A stretch of 64,000 bases of DNA from contig NZ_CDME01000015.1 of NCBI RefSeq assembly GCF_000826545.1, positions 388,207 to 452,206 of the forward strand, read 5' to 3'. Shown here in pieces: positions 48,885 to 58,793 of the stretch. The notes under the pieces are model-generated. The model was not told the origin of the DNA, searched no databases, and was given only the letters and a program-made list of their open reading frames with translations. How positions within the stretch are numbered: position 1 is the stretch's first letter; the number at the start of each line of letters is the position of its first letter. The stretch comes from Kibdelosporangium sp. MJ126-NF4 (lineage in GTDB: Bacteria > Actinomycetota > Actinomycetes > Mycobacteriales > Pseudonocardiaceae). Position numbers and translations under genes: made by a program.

Positions 48885-50048
48885 TCAGACCAGTGGCCGA
48901 GCAAGCCCAAGATCCCTGGCGATCAGCATGCGCTGAACCTCGCTCGTCCCCTCCCCGATCTCCAAAATCTTGGCGTCCCGATAGAACCGGCCAACCGGAT
49001 ACTCGTTCATGAACCCGTAACCACCGAAAATCTGCGTGGCGTCACGGGCATTGTCCATCGCGGTCTCGGAGGAGACCAGCTTGGCGATCGCTGCCTGGCG
49101 TTTGAAGGGCTGGTTGCGCAGCATCCGCGCCGCCGCGTCGTAGTAAGCCAGCCGAGCCACATGCGTGCGGGCCTCCATATCAGCGATCTTGAACTGAATC
49201 GCCTGATACTCCCCGATCTTGTGGCCGAAAGCCTCCCGCTCCCCGACGTACCGGACGCACTCGTCAACGCAGCCCTGCGCCAACCCGACCGAAAGCGCGG
49301 CGATAGCCACCCGCCCTTCATCCAAAGTAGACAAGAACTGGGCGTACCCCCGGCCTTCCTGGCCGAGCAGGTTCGAAGCGGGCACGACGCAGTCCGCGAA
49401 CGACAGCTCACGAGTGTCCGACGCGCTCCACCCCACCTTGGAGTACTTCTTCGACACCGTGAAGCCAGAAGTCCCCGACGGCACGATGATCGCGGAGATC
49501 TGCTTGCGACCGTCCCGCTCACCGGTCACCGCCGTGACGGTCACCAGACGTGTGATGTCGGTCCCGGAGTTGGTGATGAACGCCTTGGTGCCGTTGATGA
49601 CCCACGTGTCGCCGTCGCGGCGCGCGGTTGTCCTGGTCGCGCCCGCGTCCGAGCCGCCGCCGGGCTCGGTCAGGCCGAAGGCACCGAGGGCCTCGCCGGA
49701 CACCAGCGACGGCAGCCACTGCTCCTGCTGCTCCGGCGTGCCGAACCGGTAGATCGGCATCGCGCCGAGCGACACGCCCGCTTCCAGGGTGATCGCTACC
49801 GACGAGTCGACCCTGGCCAGTTCCTCCAACGCCAGGCACAGCGTGAAGTAGTCGCCGCCCATACCGCCGACGGACTCGGGGAAGGGCAGGCCGAACAGAC
49901 CCATCCGGCCCATCTTCGCGACGATGTCGTAGGGGAACTCGCCGCGCTCGTAGAGGTCACCGATGACCGGCGCGACCTCTTCCCTGGCGAACTCCTGCAC
50001 GGTCTTGCGCAGGGCCTCGTGCTCTTCCTCAAGCTGGAAGTCGATCAT
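48885..50048 (-). CDS. Acyl-CoA dehydrogenase, isovaleryl-CoA type (FadE19-like)
   Basis: 387 residues, full length. [18 protein letters not shown] is the FAD/substrate loop, and [42 protein letters not shown] is the C-terminal signature; GEGT holds the usual base region. It is third in an operon with a biotin carboxylase and a carboxyltransferase, the same set as mycobacterial accD1-accA1-fadE19 for leucine breakdown, so it most likely oxidises isovaleryl-CoA to 3-methylcrotonyl-CoA. Its ATG overlaps the biotin carboxylase stop (ATGA). Confidence 0.9.
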   Translation of the reverse strand: MIDFQLEEEHEALRKTVQEFAREEVAPVIGDLYERGEFPYDIVAKMGRMGLFGLPFPESVGGMGGDYFTLCLALEELARVDSSVAITLEAGVSLGAMPIYRFGTPEQQEQWLPSLVSGEALGAFGLTEPGGGSDAGATRTTARRDGDTWVINGTKAFITNSGTDITRLVTVTAVTGERDGRKQISAIIVPSGTSGFTVSKKYSKVGWSASDTRELSFADCVVPASNLLGQEGRGYAQFLSTLDEGRVAIAALSVGLAQGCVDECVRYVGEREAFGHKIGEYQAIQFKIADMEARTHVARLAYYDAAARMLRNQPFKRQAAIAKLVSSETAMDNARDATQIFGGYGFMNEYPVGRFYRDAKILEIGEGTSEVQRMLIARDLGLARPLV

Positions 50049-51997
50049 GACTGTGGCTCCTCTGGGATCACCAGGGCGAGTGGTTGGTTCAGCGCGACCT
50101 GTTGGCCCGCTTGCACATGCAGCTCGGTCAGCGTTCCGTCGACCGGCGCGACGATGGTGTGCTCCATCTTCATCGCCTCGACGACCAGCAGTGGCGCTCC
50201 CGCCGAGACCTGGTCGCCGACGGATGCCTTCACCACCAGCACGGTTCCGGGCATCGGGCTCGTGACCGGGCCGCCCTCAGCGCTCGAACCAGACGACTCC
50301 TCCAGCAGCGAGTGCTCGGCGACGGCCCACGTGAAGCCGTCCGAGGCGAGCCACAGCACCGACCCCGACTTCGCCCGCCGGTAGCGGTACGTGCGCCCGT
50401 CGAACGTCAGTCGCAACACCGAACCGTCCACCGATGCCGAAGCCGCGACCAGAGCACCGCCGTCCACGGACACCTGGCCATCGACAACCCGAACGGTCAC
50501 CTGGCGATCACCGGAGTCCAGCCGGACCGAGAACCCGGCCGAACCGCCGACCCGCCACCCGGACGGAACGTCCCACGGATCGACAACGGCCCCGGTCGGC
50601 CGCAACGCGAGAAGCTCGTCCAACGCGGCGGCCGCGAACACGTGGTCCGGAGTGGACTGGGTGAAGGCGGGCCTGCGCGACACCAACTGGGTGTCCAGCC
50701 GCCCGGCCAGCACGTCAGGATCGGCCAGCAAGTCCCTCAGATAGGCCACATTCGTGCCGACGCCGAGCAACGCGGTGTCGGCGAGGGCGGACGACAGCCG
50801 CCCCAACGCCTCGGCGCGGGTCGGCGCCCACGCGATGACCTTGGCGAGCATCGGGTCGTAGTCCGAGCCGACGACAGTGCCGACGCGGACGCCGGAGTCG
50901 ACACGGACATCGGCGGGTTCGACGACGTCCAGCACAGTCCCGCCGGTCGGCAGGAAGTCACGCGACGGATCCTCCGCGTAGACACGGGCCTCGACCGCGT
51001 GCCCGTCCATCGACACCGACGACATCGGCAGCGGTTCGCCCGCCGCCACGCGCAACTGCCACTCGACCAGGTCAAGGCCGGTCACCAGTTCGGTCACCGG
51101 GTGCTCGACCTGCAGCCGGGTGTTCATCTCCATGAAGAAGAACTCGTCCGGCCGGTCCGCGGACACGATGCACTCCACGGTCCCGGCGCCCGTGTAGCCG
51201 ACCGCGCGGGCCGCGTCCACGGCCGAAGCGCCCATCCGCTCACGCATCTCGGGCGTGAGCAACGGCGAAGGAGCCTCCTCGATGATCTTCTGGTGCCGCC
51301 GTTGCAGGCTGCACTCGCGCTCACCGAGGTGGATGACGTTGCCGTGCGCGTCCGCCAGCACCTGGATCTCGATGTGCCGCGGCCGTTGCACGAACCGCTC
51401 GATCAGCAGCGTGTCGTCGCCGAAGGAGCCACGCGCCTCGCGGCGGGCCGACTCGATCGCCGCCGAAAGCTCGGGATCCTGGGTGACCAGGCGCATTCCC
51501 TTGCCGCCGCCACCGGCGGACGGCTTGATCAGCACCGGGAAACCGATCTCGGCGGCCGCGGCGACCAGGTCGTCGTCGGTCATCCCCGGCTCGGTGCGCC
51601 CCGGCACCACGGGCACGCCCGCGGCCATCACGGTCTGCTTGGCGCGGATCTTGTCGCCCATCGCCTCGATCGCGCCGACCGGTGGCCCGACGAACACCAG
51701 CCCCGCCTCGGCGCAGGCCCGCGCGAAGTCGACGTTCTCGGCAAGGAAGCCGTACCCGGGGTGGATCGCCTCGGCACCCGTCGACAGCGCCGCGTCGATG
51801 ACCTTCGGGATCGACAGGTAGCTGTCCCGCGCGGCCGCCGGTCCGATCCGGACGGCCGTGTCGGCTTCGCGTACGTGCCGCGCGTCGGCGTCCGCATCGC
51901 TGTACACCGCGATCGAACGCACGCCCATCCGGGCAAGGGTCCGGGTGATCCGGACCGCGATCTCGCCTCGGTTCGCGATCAGAACTCGCTGGAACAT
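50045..51997 (-). CDS. accA1: Methylcrotonyl-CoA carboxylase alpha subunit (biotin carboxylase + BCCP)
   Basis: 650 residues. The biotin carboxylase domain ([20 protein letters not shown]-grasp [28 protein letters not shown]) fills about residues 1-450. A BT-like region follows, and the biotinyl domain at the C-terminus has the biotin lysine in VEAMKMEH (near 610). It carboxylates biotin for the partner carboxyltransferase encoded 5 bp upstream. The start at 51997 was chosen at the conserved [14 protein letters not shown]; longer in-frame starts overlap the partner gene. Confidence 0.93.
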   Translation of the reverse strand: MFQRVLIANRGEIAVRITRTLARMGVRSIAVYSDADADARHVREADTAVRIGPAAARDSYLSIPKVIDAALSTGAEAIHPGYGFLAENVDFARACAEAGLVFVGPPVGAIEAMGDKIRAKQTVMAAGVPVVPGRTEPGMTDDDLVAAAAEIGFPVLIKPSAGGGGKGMRLVTQDPELSAAIESARREARGSFGDDTLLIERFVQRPRHIEIQVLADAHGNVIHLGERECSLQRRHQKIIEEAPSPLLTPEMRERMGASAVDAARAVGYTGAGTVECIVSADRPDEFFFMEMNTRLQVEHPVTELVTGLDLVEWQLRVAAGEPLPMSSVSMDGHAVEARVYAEDPSRDFLPTGGTVLDVVEPADVRVDSGVRVGTVVGSDYDPMLAKVIAWAPTRAEALGRLSSALADTALLGVGTNVAYLRDLLADPDVLAGRLDTQLVSRRPAFTQSTPDHVFAAAALDELLALRPTGAVVDPWDVPSGWRVGGSAGFSVRLDSGDRQVTVRVVDGQVSVDGGALVAASASVDGSVLRLTFDGRTYRYRRAKSGSVLWLASDGFTWAVAEHSLLEESSGSSAEGGPVTSPMPGTVLVVKASVGDQVSAGAPLLVVEAMKMEHTIVAPVDGTLTELHVQAGQQVALNQPLALVIPEEPQS

Positions 51998-52002
51998 CCG
52001 CC

Positions 52003-53616
52003 TCACATCCGGAAAACGCCGTAGCCGACTTCGTCGAGTTCCGCGTTCGCGGCCACCGACAACGCCAGGCCGAGCACGGTCCTGGTGTCGCCGGGGTCGA
52101 TCACGCCGTCGTCCCAGAGCCGCGCGGTCGAGTAGTAGGGGTTGCCCTGGTCCTCGTACTGTTGACGAATCGGGTCCTTGAAGGACTCCTCGTCCGCCGA
52201 GGACCATTCGCCGCCGCCACCCTCGATCTGGTCGCGGCGGACGGTCGCGAGCACGGACGCGGCCTGTTCGCCGCCCATCACCGAGATCCGGGCGTTCGGC
52301 CACATCCACAGGAACCGGGGCGAGTACGCGCGGCCGCACATCGAGTAGTTCCCCGCGCCGAACGAACCGCCGATCACCACGGTGAACTTCGGCACCCGCG
52401 CACAGGCCACCGCAGTGACCATCTTGGCGCCGTGCTTGGCGATCCCGCCTGCCTCGTAGTCCCTGCCGACCATGAAGCCGGTGATGTTCTGCAGGAACAC
52501 CAACGGGATCCGGCGCTTGTCGCACAGCTCGATGAAGTGCGCGCCCTTGAGCGCGGACTCTCCGAACAGGACACCGTTGTTGGCGATGATGCCGACCGGG
52601 TGGCCGTGGATCCGGGCGAAGCCGGTGATCAGGGTCGTGCCGTATTCCCTTTTGAACTCCCGGAACCGACTGCCGTCGACCACGCGGGCGATGACTTCCC
52701 TGACGTCGTACGGAGTCCGGGAGTCGGTCGGCACGACACCGGTCAGCTGCGCCGGGTCGGCCGCGGGCTCCTCGACCGGCGCGACGTCCCAAGGCTTGGG
52801 AACACGCGGCCCCAGCGTGGACACGATCGACCGGACGATCCGCAGCGCGTGCGCGTCGTCCTCGGCCAGGTGGTCGGTCACGCCGGAGACCCGCGAGTGC
52901 ACGTCACCGCCGCCGAGTTCCTCGGCCGTGACGACCTCGCCGGTCGCGGCCTTCACCAGCGGCGGGCCGCCGAGGAAGATCGTGCCCTGGTTGCGCACGA
53001 TCACTGCCTCGTCGCTCATCGCCGGGACGTACGCGCCACCGGCCGTGCACGAGCCGAGCACGGCGGCGATCTGCGGGATGCCACGGGCGGACATGGTCGC
53101 CTGGTTGAAGAAGATCCGGCCGAAGTGCTCGCGGTCCGGGAAGACGTCGTCCTGCTTGGGCAGGAACGCACCGCCGGAGTCCACCAGGTACACGCACGGC
53201 AGGTTGTTGTGCAGCGCGACTTCCTGCGCGCGAAGGTGCTTCTTCACGGTCATCGGGTAGTAGGTGCCGCCCTTGACCGTGGCGTCGTTGGCGACGATCA
53301 CGCATTCCCTGCCGGACACCCGGCCGACGCCGGTGATGATGCCCGCGGCGGGCGCCTCGTCGGAATACATGCCGTTGGCCGCCAACGGGGACAGCTCAAG
53401 GAACGGCGAGCCCGGATCGAGCAGTGAATCCACCCGGTCGCGGGGCAGCAGCTTGCCGCGTTCGACGTGCCGCTTACGCGCCTTCTCCGGACCGCCCTCG
53501 CGGGCCTTGGCGAGACGTTCCCGCAGGTCGTCGACCAGTTCGGCGTGCTCCTTGGCGTAGCGCTGGTAGGCCGGATCCGACGGGTCCGCCTGGCTGCGCA
53601 GCACGGGCGCGTCCAT
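52003..53616 (-). CDS. accD1: Methylcrotonyl-CoA carboxylase beta subunit (carboxyltransferase)
   Basis: 537 residues. Carboxyltransferase N and C crotonase-like domains with [40 protein letters not shown] and [39 protein letters not shown], all typical of methylcrotonyl-CoA carboxylase beta rather than propionyl-CoA carboxylase. It moves CO2 from biotin to 3-methylcrotonyl-CoA. First gene of the operon. Two GTTAG-N6-TAAC operators lie 11-54 bp upstream of the ATG. Confidence 0.93.
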   Translation of the reverse strand: MDAPVLRSQADPSDPAYQRYAKEHAELVDDLRERLAKAREGGPEKARKRHVERGKLLPRDRVDSLLDPGSPFLELSPLAANGMYSDEAPAAGIITGVGRVSGRECVIVANDATVKGGTYYPMTVKKHLRAQEVALHNNLPCVYLVDSGGAFLPKQDDVFPDREHFGRIFFNQATMSARGIPQIAAVLGSCTAGGAYVPAMSDEAVIVRNQGTIFLGGPPLVKAATGEVVTAEELGGGDVHSRVSGVTDHLAEDDAHALRIVRSIVSTLGPRVPKPWDVAPVEEPAADPAQLTGVVPTDSRTPYDVREVIARVVDGSRFREFKREYGTTLITGFARIHGHPVGIIANNGVLFGESALKGAHFIELCDKRRIPLVFLQNITGFMVGRDYEAGGIAKHGAKMVTAVACARVPKFTVVIGGSFGAGNYSMCGRAYSPRFLWMWPNARISVMGGEQAASVLATVRRDQIEGGGGEWSSADEESFKDPIRQQYEDQGNPYYSTARLWDDGVIDPGDTRTVLGLALSVAANAELDEVGYGVFRM

Positions 53617-53626
53617 CTCGCTCCCT

Positions 53627-53642
53627 GTTAGTCAGCGTTAAC
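53627..53642. promoter_or_regulatory. Leucine-operon operator 1
   Basis: GTTAG-TCAGCG-TTAAC, 11 bp upstream of the carboxyltransferase start. It fits the GTTAG-N6-CTAAC motif seen in front of the nearby TetR gene, with one base off. Confidence 0.65.
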
Positions 53643-53654
53643 TCCTCCCTCAAT

Positions 53655-53670
53655 GTTAGCGCTGACTAAC
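53655..53670. promoter_or_regulatory. Leucine-operon operator 2
   Basis: GTTAG-CGCTGA-CTAAC, perfect outer half-sites. Together with operator 1 it forms a larger inverted repeat (15 of 16 bases complementary), so two repressor dimers could bind and block transcription. Confidence 0.7.
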
Positions 53671-53683
53671 CTCTCCGTCCACC

Positions 53684-53727
53684 TCGTGAGTGGTTCGTCC
53701 GGTAAGAACCGGCCAAACCACTCACGA
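53684..53727 (-). terminator. GTGAGTG-type terminator of the SGNH esterase gene
   Basis: TCGTGAGTGGTT pairs perfectly with AACCACTCACGA (12 bp). An inner CCGGT-AAGA-ACCGG hairpin makes it branched. It lies 7 bp after the esterase stop and separates it from the leucine-operon promoter. Confidence 0.8.
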
Positions 53728-53733
53728 CGGTGC

Positions 53734-54522
53734 TCAGCCGGTGACGGCGTTGAGGGCGGGGAGATAGCCCTTGGCCTGGCCGTTCTTGTTGGGGTGGTAG
53801 GACTCCTCGACCGGCCACGTGAGGCTGTTGAGCCACCAGTCGCCCGTGCAGATCTCGTGCCCGGTCCACGCGGTGCGGATGTCGACGAACCGGAAGCCCG
53901 CGGCGGCCGCGCGCTGCGCGGTCACCTCGGCCAGCACGTCGGCACCGCTGTTGATGGCCGAACGCTTGGTGTCCGACAGCCCGACGTTGCAGGATCCGGG
54001 GACCTTGTAGAAGCGCGGGTAGCCGAGCACGACCACACGCGCGTTCGGCGAGCGCTGCCTGATCGTCTTGTAGACGTTGTCCAGCCTGCCCGGCAGCGTG
54101 TTACGGGCGAACGTCTTGCCCTGCTCCACCCGGTTGACGCAGGCGGAGTCGCCGTTGAGGGTGCAGGTGGTGATCGTGTCGACGAACCCGGCGTCGTTGC
54201 CGCCGATCGAGATCGTCACCAGTGACGTGCTCGCGGACAGCGAGTTGGCTTGGCTGTTGAGCACGTCCGCCGTGACCGCGCCGGAACACGCGGCGAAGTT
54301 GAACGACGCGGGCGCGTGCGAGTTCGCCCACAGCCGCGGGTAGGCGCTGGAGCTGCGCTTGCAGCCACCACCGCTGTACGGGCCGCCGGTGCCGACACCG
54401 GACGAGTAGGAATCACCCAGCGCCACATAGTTCTCAGCCGCCGCGTTGGCGGGTGCCGACAGGGTGGTCAGGCCCAGGGCGGTGGCCGCCAGGCATAAAA
54501 GAACACGGAACGGTCGCTTCAT
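53734..54522 (-). CDS. Secreted SGNH/GDSL esterase
   Basis: 262 residues. Signal peptide about residues 1-27 (ending APANA). Block I is VALGDSYSSGVG with the catalytic serine, the glycine and asparagine blocks follow (SIGGNDAGF), and block V is EESYHPNKNGQ with the histidine. It resembles the Streptomyces extracellular SGNH lipases, which use a Ser-His dyad. Six cysteines, likely disulfide-bonded, fit secretion. It would hydrolyse esters outside the cell; its link to the flanking leucine genes is probably only positional. Confidence 0.92.
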   Translation of the reverse strand: MKRPFRVLLCLAATALGLTTLSAPANAAAENYVALGDSYSSGVGTGGPYSGGGCKRSSSAYPRLWANSHAPASFNFAACSGAVTADVLNSQANSLSASTSLVTISIGGNDAGFVDTITTCTLNGDSACVNRVEQGKTFARNTLPGRLDNVYKTIRQRSPNARVVVLGYPRFYKVPGSCNVGLSDTKRSAINSGADVLAEVTAQRAAAAGFRFVDIRTAWTGHEICTGDWWLNSLTWPVEESYHPNKNGQAKGYLPALNAVTG

Positions 54523-54641
54523 CGTGCCCTCCGCGTGAAGAGGTCCCTCATGGCAGGGATGGGACTTCTCATCATCGACGCAGGTAGCCCGATTACGGAA
54601 GGACTCGGTGAATTGTTAACCCGACTGTATGTACGAAGCAG

Positions 54642-54661
54642 ACGTTAGTACTCGCTAACGT
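54642..54661. promoter_or_regulatory. TetR autoregulatory operator A
   Basis: ACGTTAG-TACTCG-CTAACGT, a perfect 7-bp inverted repeat with 6-bp centre, 47 bp upstream of the TetR start. Same half-sites as the operators before the carboxylase operon. Confidence 0.7.
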
Positions 54662-54677
54662 CACCAACACGTCTGGT

Positions 54678-54693
54678 GTTGGTACTTGCCAAC
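54678..54693. promoter_or_regulatory. TetR autoregulatory operator B (variant)
   Basis: GTTGG-TACTTG-CCAAC, a symmetrical variant of the same motif. It overlaps another palindrome, CCAACAC-GTCTG-GTGTTGG (54664-54682). Confidence 0.5.
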
Positions 54694-54707
54694 GTCATCC
54701 GGCTAGC

Positions 54708-55307
54708 ATGACGGCTGTGTCGTCCCAACCAGTGTCCCCGGCCGCGTCGCCGCTCAGCCGCAGGGAGCAGATCCTGGCAGCGGCGGCGGAACTGTTCGCG
54801 CGGCACGGGTTCCACGGCGTCGGCATCGACGACATCGGCGCGGCGGTCGGCATCTCGGGTCCCGCGTTGTACCGGCATTTCCGCAGCAAGGACGCGATGC
54901 TCGGAGAGATGCTGACGTCGATCAGCGAACTGCTGCTCGACGGCGGGCAGACCATCGCGCGCGAGCACCGCGACCCCGGGGAGTTACTCGCCGAACTCAT
55001 CGGCTTCCAGGTGGACTTCGCACTGGACAACCCGGCGCTGATCACCGTCCAGGAGCGCAATCTCGGCAACCTGACCGATCCGGACCGCCGCCGGGTCCGC
55101 GCGCTGCAGCGCCGGTACGTCGAGGTGTGGGTCCAGGCCATCCGGGACGTCGTGCGCGACGTCGACGAACCGTCCGCGCGGACCGCCGCACACGCGGTGT
55201 TCGGCCTGATCAACTCCACTCCGCACAGCAGGCACCTCGACCGCGGGCAGATGGCGGCGCTGCTTCGCCGAATGGCTGTCGCGGCGCTCACAGCACAACA
55301 GGTGTAG
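54708..55307 (+). CDS. TetR-family regulator of leucine catabolism (inferred)
   Basis: 199 residues. The helix-turn-helix is REQILAAAAELFARHGFHGVGIDDIGAAVGISGPALYRHFRSKDAML (about residues 19-65). The position and operator sharing match the TetR protein next to accD1-accA1-fadE19 in mycobacteria. Its own promoter and the carboxylase promoter both carry GTTAG-N6-CTAAC sites, which is direct sequence support for the target. The inducer is probably an acyl-CoA of the pathway. Confidence 0.88.
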   Translation: MTAVSSQPVSPAASPLSRREQILAAAAELFARHGFHGVGIDDIGAAVGISGPALYRHFRSKDAMLGEMLTSISELLLDGGQTIAREHRDPGELLAELIGFQVDFALDNPALITVQERNLGNLTDPDRRRVRALQRRYVEVWVQAIRDVVRDVDEPSARTAAHAVFGLINSTPHSRHLDRGQMAALLRRMAVAALTAQQV

Positions 55308-55338
55308 TATTTCGCCGCTTTACTCAAATCGATGAAAC

Positions 55339-56169
55339 ATGGGTTCCTCGATGGCCCGCGAACGCGGTTGGATTCCGGAAAACCTAGATCCGGCGCGCCC
55401 CTCACCCGCGCGGATCTACGACTACGCGCTCGGCGGCGGCCACAACCTGGCCAGTGACCGCGCGGTGTTCGACCAGTTGGAGAAGATCCAGCCGAACGCG
55501 CGGCAGATCGCGTGGAGCAATCGCGCCTTCATGCGGCGCGCCGTGCTCTTCATGGTCGAGTCCGGCATCCGGCAGTTCCTCGATCTCGGCTCCGGCATCC
55601 CGACAGTCGGGAATGTGCACGAGGTCGCGCGGAAAGCCGCCCCGGAATGCCGCGTGGTCTATGTGGACGTCGAGGAGGTGGCGATCGCCCACAGCAGACT
55701 GCTGCTGGACGGTGTGGACAACGCCGCGATCATCGAGGCGGATTTCACCCGTTCGGACGACGTCCTGCGCCACCCCGACACCACCCGGCTGATCGATTTC
55801 AGTGCGCCGCTCGGCGTGCTCGCGGTCGCGGCCGTGCACCACGTGCCCGCCGAAGTGGACGTGCACAGCGCCTTCGACCGCTACCGCGACGCGGTCGCGC
55901 CCGGCAGCGCGCTGGCGATCAGCCACTTCACCGCCGACTTCGAACGCGTGCAGGCCAAGGAAATGGTCGAGGCGGTGCAGGCCAGCGCGCACAACCCGGC
56001 CTGCCTGCGGACCCGCTCGGAGATCCTCGAGCTGTTCGGCGACTTCGAGCTCGCCGAGCCGGGGCTGGTGGCCGCGTCGAACTGGCGGCCGGAGGTCTCG
56101 CACGCCAGTGGCGGTGGCGAGGAGGACGGCATCTGGGCGGGTGTCGGAGTCAAGATCCGGGCGTCCTGA
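55339..56169 (+). CDS. DUF574 SAM-dependent methyltransferase
   Basis: 276 residues. Family landmarks: RPSPARIYDYALGGGHNLASDR near the N-terminus, FLDLGSGIPTVGNVHEVAR (SAM motif I, near 78), VVYVDVEEVAIAH and VAAVHHVP. This methyltransferase family is greatly expanded in actinomycetes and its substrates are unknown. An in-frame ATG at 55351 is an alternative start. It stands alone upstream of a PAS-GGDEF-EAL gene, a neighbourhood repeated in Amycolatopsis-like genomes (from general knowledge). Confidence 0.88.
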   Translation: MGSSMARERGWIPENLDPARPSPARIYDYALGGGHNLASDRAVFDQLEKIQPNARQIAWSNRAFMRRAVLFMVESGIRQFLDLGSGIPTVGNVHEVARKAAPECRVVYVDVEEVAIAHSRLLLDGVDNAAIIEADFTRSDDVLRHPDTTRLIDFSAPLGVLAVAAVHHVPAEVDVHSAFDRYRDAVAPGSALAISHFTADFERVQAKEMVEAVQASAHNPACLRTRSEILELFGDFELAEPGLVAASNWRPEVSHASGGGEEDGIWAGVGVKIRAS

Positions 56170-56450
56170 CTCCGGAACGAACAGATTCTCACCTGGAAGA
56201 GTCGCGAATCCTGTCACAACGTCACCCGATCGGCGCAGTACGCATTACCGTGCGCAACCATTCGCGACCTACTACTCGCCTGAATGGGCCGGGTGGGTGC
56301 GCCCGTCTACCGGATGAGTACTCCGCTGAGTAGCCTGACCATCACCAGAACGGACCCGAGAGGTGTGCAGTCGCCGTGGATCGATCGAGTAGCCCGTCTT
56401 CTCGACATCAATTGCCCGGACGGCGGTAATCCCACTCCCGAGAGTGTCCG

Positions 56451-58700
56451 ATGTCTGACCAGACCACCGACAGTCCCAGGAACAACCTGCCCCGACAGCA
56501 AGAGGTGCGTTGTGATTACGAGCCGGAGCTCAGTGCCTGCGTGCCCGCAGGACAGCGCCCCGTGACCGCGTCACCGCCACTGGACCCCGAGCGCGCCCGC
56601 AGGCGCGCCGAGGTGGCCAAGGCATGGGCACTCGTGGTCGGCCGGACCGCGTACGTGCCGATGACGGCCGACGAGATGGAACAGTTCCTGGTGAACCAGG
56701 TGCACAAGCTGGCCGACACCCTCAATGCCGACCTGTTCGACCCGTCCGTGGCGATCGCCGTGGGCAGCGCGTTGGTGCACAACGACTTCACCGGGCCGGA
56801 GAGCCTGCAGTGCACGGTCGAGATCCTGGCAGGCGCCCTGCTGATCGACTCGGACAACCGCGGTGACCGCAGGCTGGCCGAGAAGGTCGTCGCGCTGCTG
56901 TCCAACTTGGCCACCGGGTACTCCAGCGCGATCCGGCTGCGCACACTGGACCAGCAGGAGCACATCAAGCAGGCGCTGCTGAAGTCCAAGCGGGAGGCCG
57001 AGCGGCGGGAGGTGGCCGCGAACGCCCGGTTCGAGGAGGTCTTCCACGCCTCCGCGATCGGGATGGCGCTGACCGACATGGCCGGCAACCTCGTGCAGAC
57101 CAACGCCGCGCTCGCGCACATCCTGGAAAGCCCCGGCACGGAGCTGGCCGACCGCAACATCCGGGACCTGTTCCCGCCCGAGGACGCCGACGACGTGGTC
57201 ATCTCGTACCGCGAGGTGACCGAGGGCATCATGCCGCGGATCAGGGAACGCCGCCGGATGGTCCGCCACGACGGCACCATCGCGTGGGTCTACTTGGTGA
57301 TCTCGCTGCTGCGCGACGTCGACGGCGAGCCCGCGTACCACGTCACGATGATCGAGAACCTCAGTGAGCTGCAGGCGCTGCAGAACCAGCTCGGTCACCA
57401 GTCCGTGCGCGACATGCTCACCGGCGTCGCGAACCGGCAGCACTTCCAGTCCAAATTGGACTCAATACTCGAGGGTGCGGGCCCGCACACCGCGATCACC
57501 CTGCTGCACGTCGGGATCGACTCGTTCTCGGTGATCAACAACGGCCTCGGCCATCTGGCCGGTGACCGGATGCTGCAGGTGGTCGCGAACGAGCTGCGCG
57601 GGATCGTCGAGGACTACAACGCGGTGGTCGGCCGGGTCGGCGGCGACGAGTTCGCGATCCTGCTGGAGCACACCGAGGACGTCCCGCACTACCAGGTGCT
57701 GATCGACCGGATCAACGACCGGCTCGCCGAGCCGACCTTCATCGGCGACACGGGCGTCGCCGTGTGCGTGAGCATCGGTGTCGCACAGCACACCGGCCGG
57801 GCACACGGCAGGCTGGACCTGTTGCGCGCGGCGAACTCCACGATGCGCCGCGCCAAGGTGGTCGGCAAGCGCCAGTGGGAGGCGCACAACGTCCACGAGG
57901 ACCACGAGCAGAAAGAGCTCTTCGCACTGACCGCCGCCATGCCCGGCGCGTGGGAGATGGGCGAGCTCGACTGCGAGTACGAACGCGTGGTCGACCTGTC
58001 CGACGGGCGCGTGGTGGCCCTTGAGGTGCTGCTGCGCTGGAATCACTCCACCGAAGGCATGATCGACCACCACAGGTGCCGTGAGATGGCCGAGAGCACG
58101 GGCATGTCGCTCACGATCGGACCATGGGCGGCCCTGCGGTCGGCCGCGGAGGTGGCCGACCGCGGCATCGGTGACGTGACGCTGCGGTACCGGCTGACCG
58201 AGATGCAGTCCGCGGACGGCAACTTGGCCGCTGTGGTCAACAGGATGCTCGCGACGAGCGGCCTGCCCGCGTCGCGGCTGGAGATCGCACTCGACACCCG
58301 CGCCGTGGTGGCCAACCGCGGCGAGGCACAGTCGAACCTGCAGGCGCTGCAGGACAACGGCGTGCTCGTCGGCCTGCACGAGTTCACCGGGAGTCAGATC
58401 GAGTTCGCGGTCGTCGAGGACGAGCGGATCCAGTCGGTGATCCTGGCGGGCGCGCTGGCGCGAACAAGGCCGGATCTGCGCAAACCGGACTCGGTACTGA
58501 CCAAGGTCACCCGAGGGATGATCACGAACCTGAGGCAGACCGGCGCGGTCGTGAGCGTGGCGGACCTGCGGACGGAGCAGGACGCGGCATGGTGGCACGC
58601 GCTCGGGGTAGCCCGCGGCCAGGGTGACTTCGCCGGAGTTCCGGGGGATCTGGAGAGTGTGCTCCCTGAACACACGGCCCCGTCGGTGAACGGGGCCTGA
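56451..58700 (+). CDS. PAS-GGDEF protein with degenerate EAL domain
   Basis: 749 residues, no membrane segment. A helical N-terminal sensor region (about 45-185) and a short coiled coil (KREAERREVAANARF) are followed by a PAS domain (195-310) and a GGDEF domain with an intact GGDEF active site near residue 400. The C-terminal EAL-like domain has the first motif as EVL, the later EI.E.TE motif as LEIALDT, and no DDFG motif. It is therefore expected to make but not break down c-di-GMP, or to sense it. Such proteins steer development in actinomycetes. The 281 bp upstream show no riboswitch I could recognise. Confidence 0.9.
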   Translation: MSDQTTDSPRNNLPRQQEVRCDYEPELSACVPAGQRPVTASPPLDPERARRRAEVAKAWALVVGRTAYVPMTADEMEQFLVNQVHKLADTLNADLFDPSVAIAVGSALVHNDFTGPESLQCTVEILAGALLIDSDNRGDRRLAEKVVALLSNLATGYSSAIRLRTLDQQEHIKQALLKSKREAERREVAANARFEEVFHASAIGMALTDMAGNLVQTNAALAHILESPGTELADRNIRDLFPPEDADDVVISYREVTEGIMPRIRERRRMVRHDGTIAWVYLVISLLRDVDGEPAYHVTMIENLSELQALQNQLGHQSVRDMLTGVANRQHFQSKLDSILEGAGPHTAITLLHVGIDSFSVINNGLGHLAGDRMLQVVANELRGIVEDYNAVVGRVGGDEFAILLEHTEDVPHYQVLIDRINDRLAEPTFIGDTGVAVCVSIGVAQHTGRAHGRLDLLRAANSTMRRAKVVGKRQWEAHNVHEDHEQKELFALTAAMPGAWEMGELDCEYERVVDLSDGRVVALEVLLRWNHSTEGMIDHHRCREMAESTGMSLTIGPWAALRSAAEVADRGIGDVTLRYRLTEMQSADGNLAAVVNRMLATSGLPASRLEIALDTRAVVANRGEAQSNLQALQDNGVLVGLHEFTGSQIEFAVVEDERIQSVILAGALARTRPDLRKPDSVLTKVTRGMITNLRQTGAVVSVADLRTEQDAAWWHALGVARGQGDFAGVPGDLESVLPEHTAPSVNGA
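58676..58697 (+). terminator. Hairpin overlapping the end of the GGDEF gene
   Basis: GGCCCCGT-CGGTGA-ACGGGGCC, 8 bp, running through the last codons. No T-run follows, so termination is only probable. Confidence 0.45.
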
Positions 58701-58793
58701 AGTTACCGGCGGCAATCGTAGATCATCCAACCGGGTGACGGATCACATGCCCGGTCTTGTCAGGCAGCCTGCCCGCTGTTGGAAGATGTCCTA

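Noticed and set aside
52000..52792. N-terminal extension of the biotin carboxylase to 52792
   Set aside because: It is a frame-shifted shadow of the carboxyltransferase gene. The conserved [14 protein letters not shown] start is at 51997.
56376..56429. 18-codon leader ORF (GTG start, GAGAGG upstream) before the PAS-GGDEF gene
   Set aside because: Too short to judge and no attenuator-like hairpin or codon bias follows. It may be chance.
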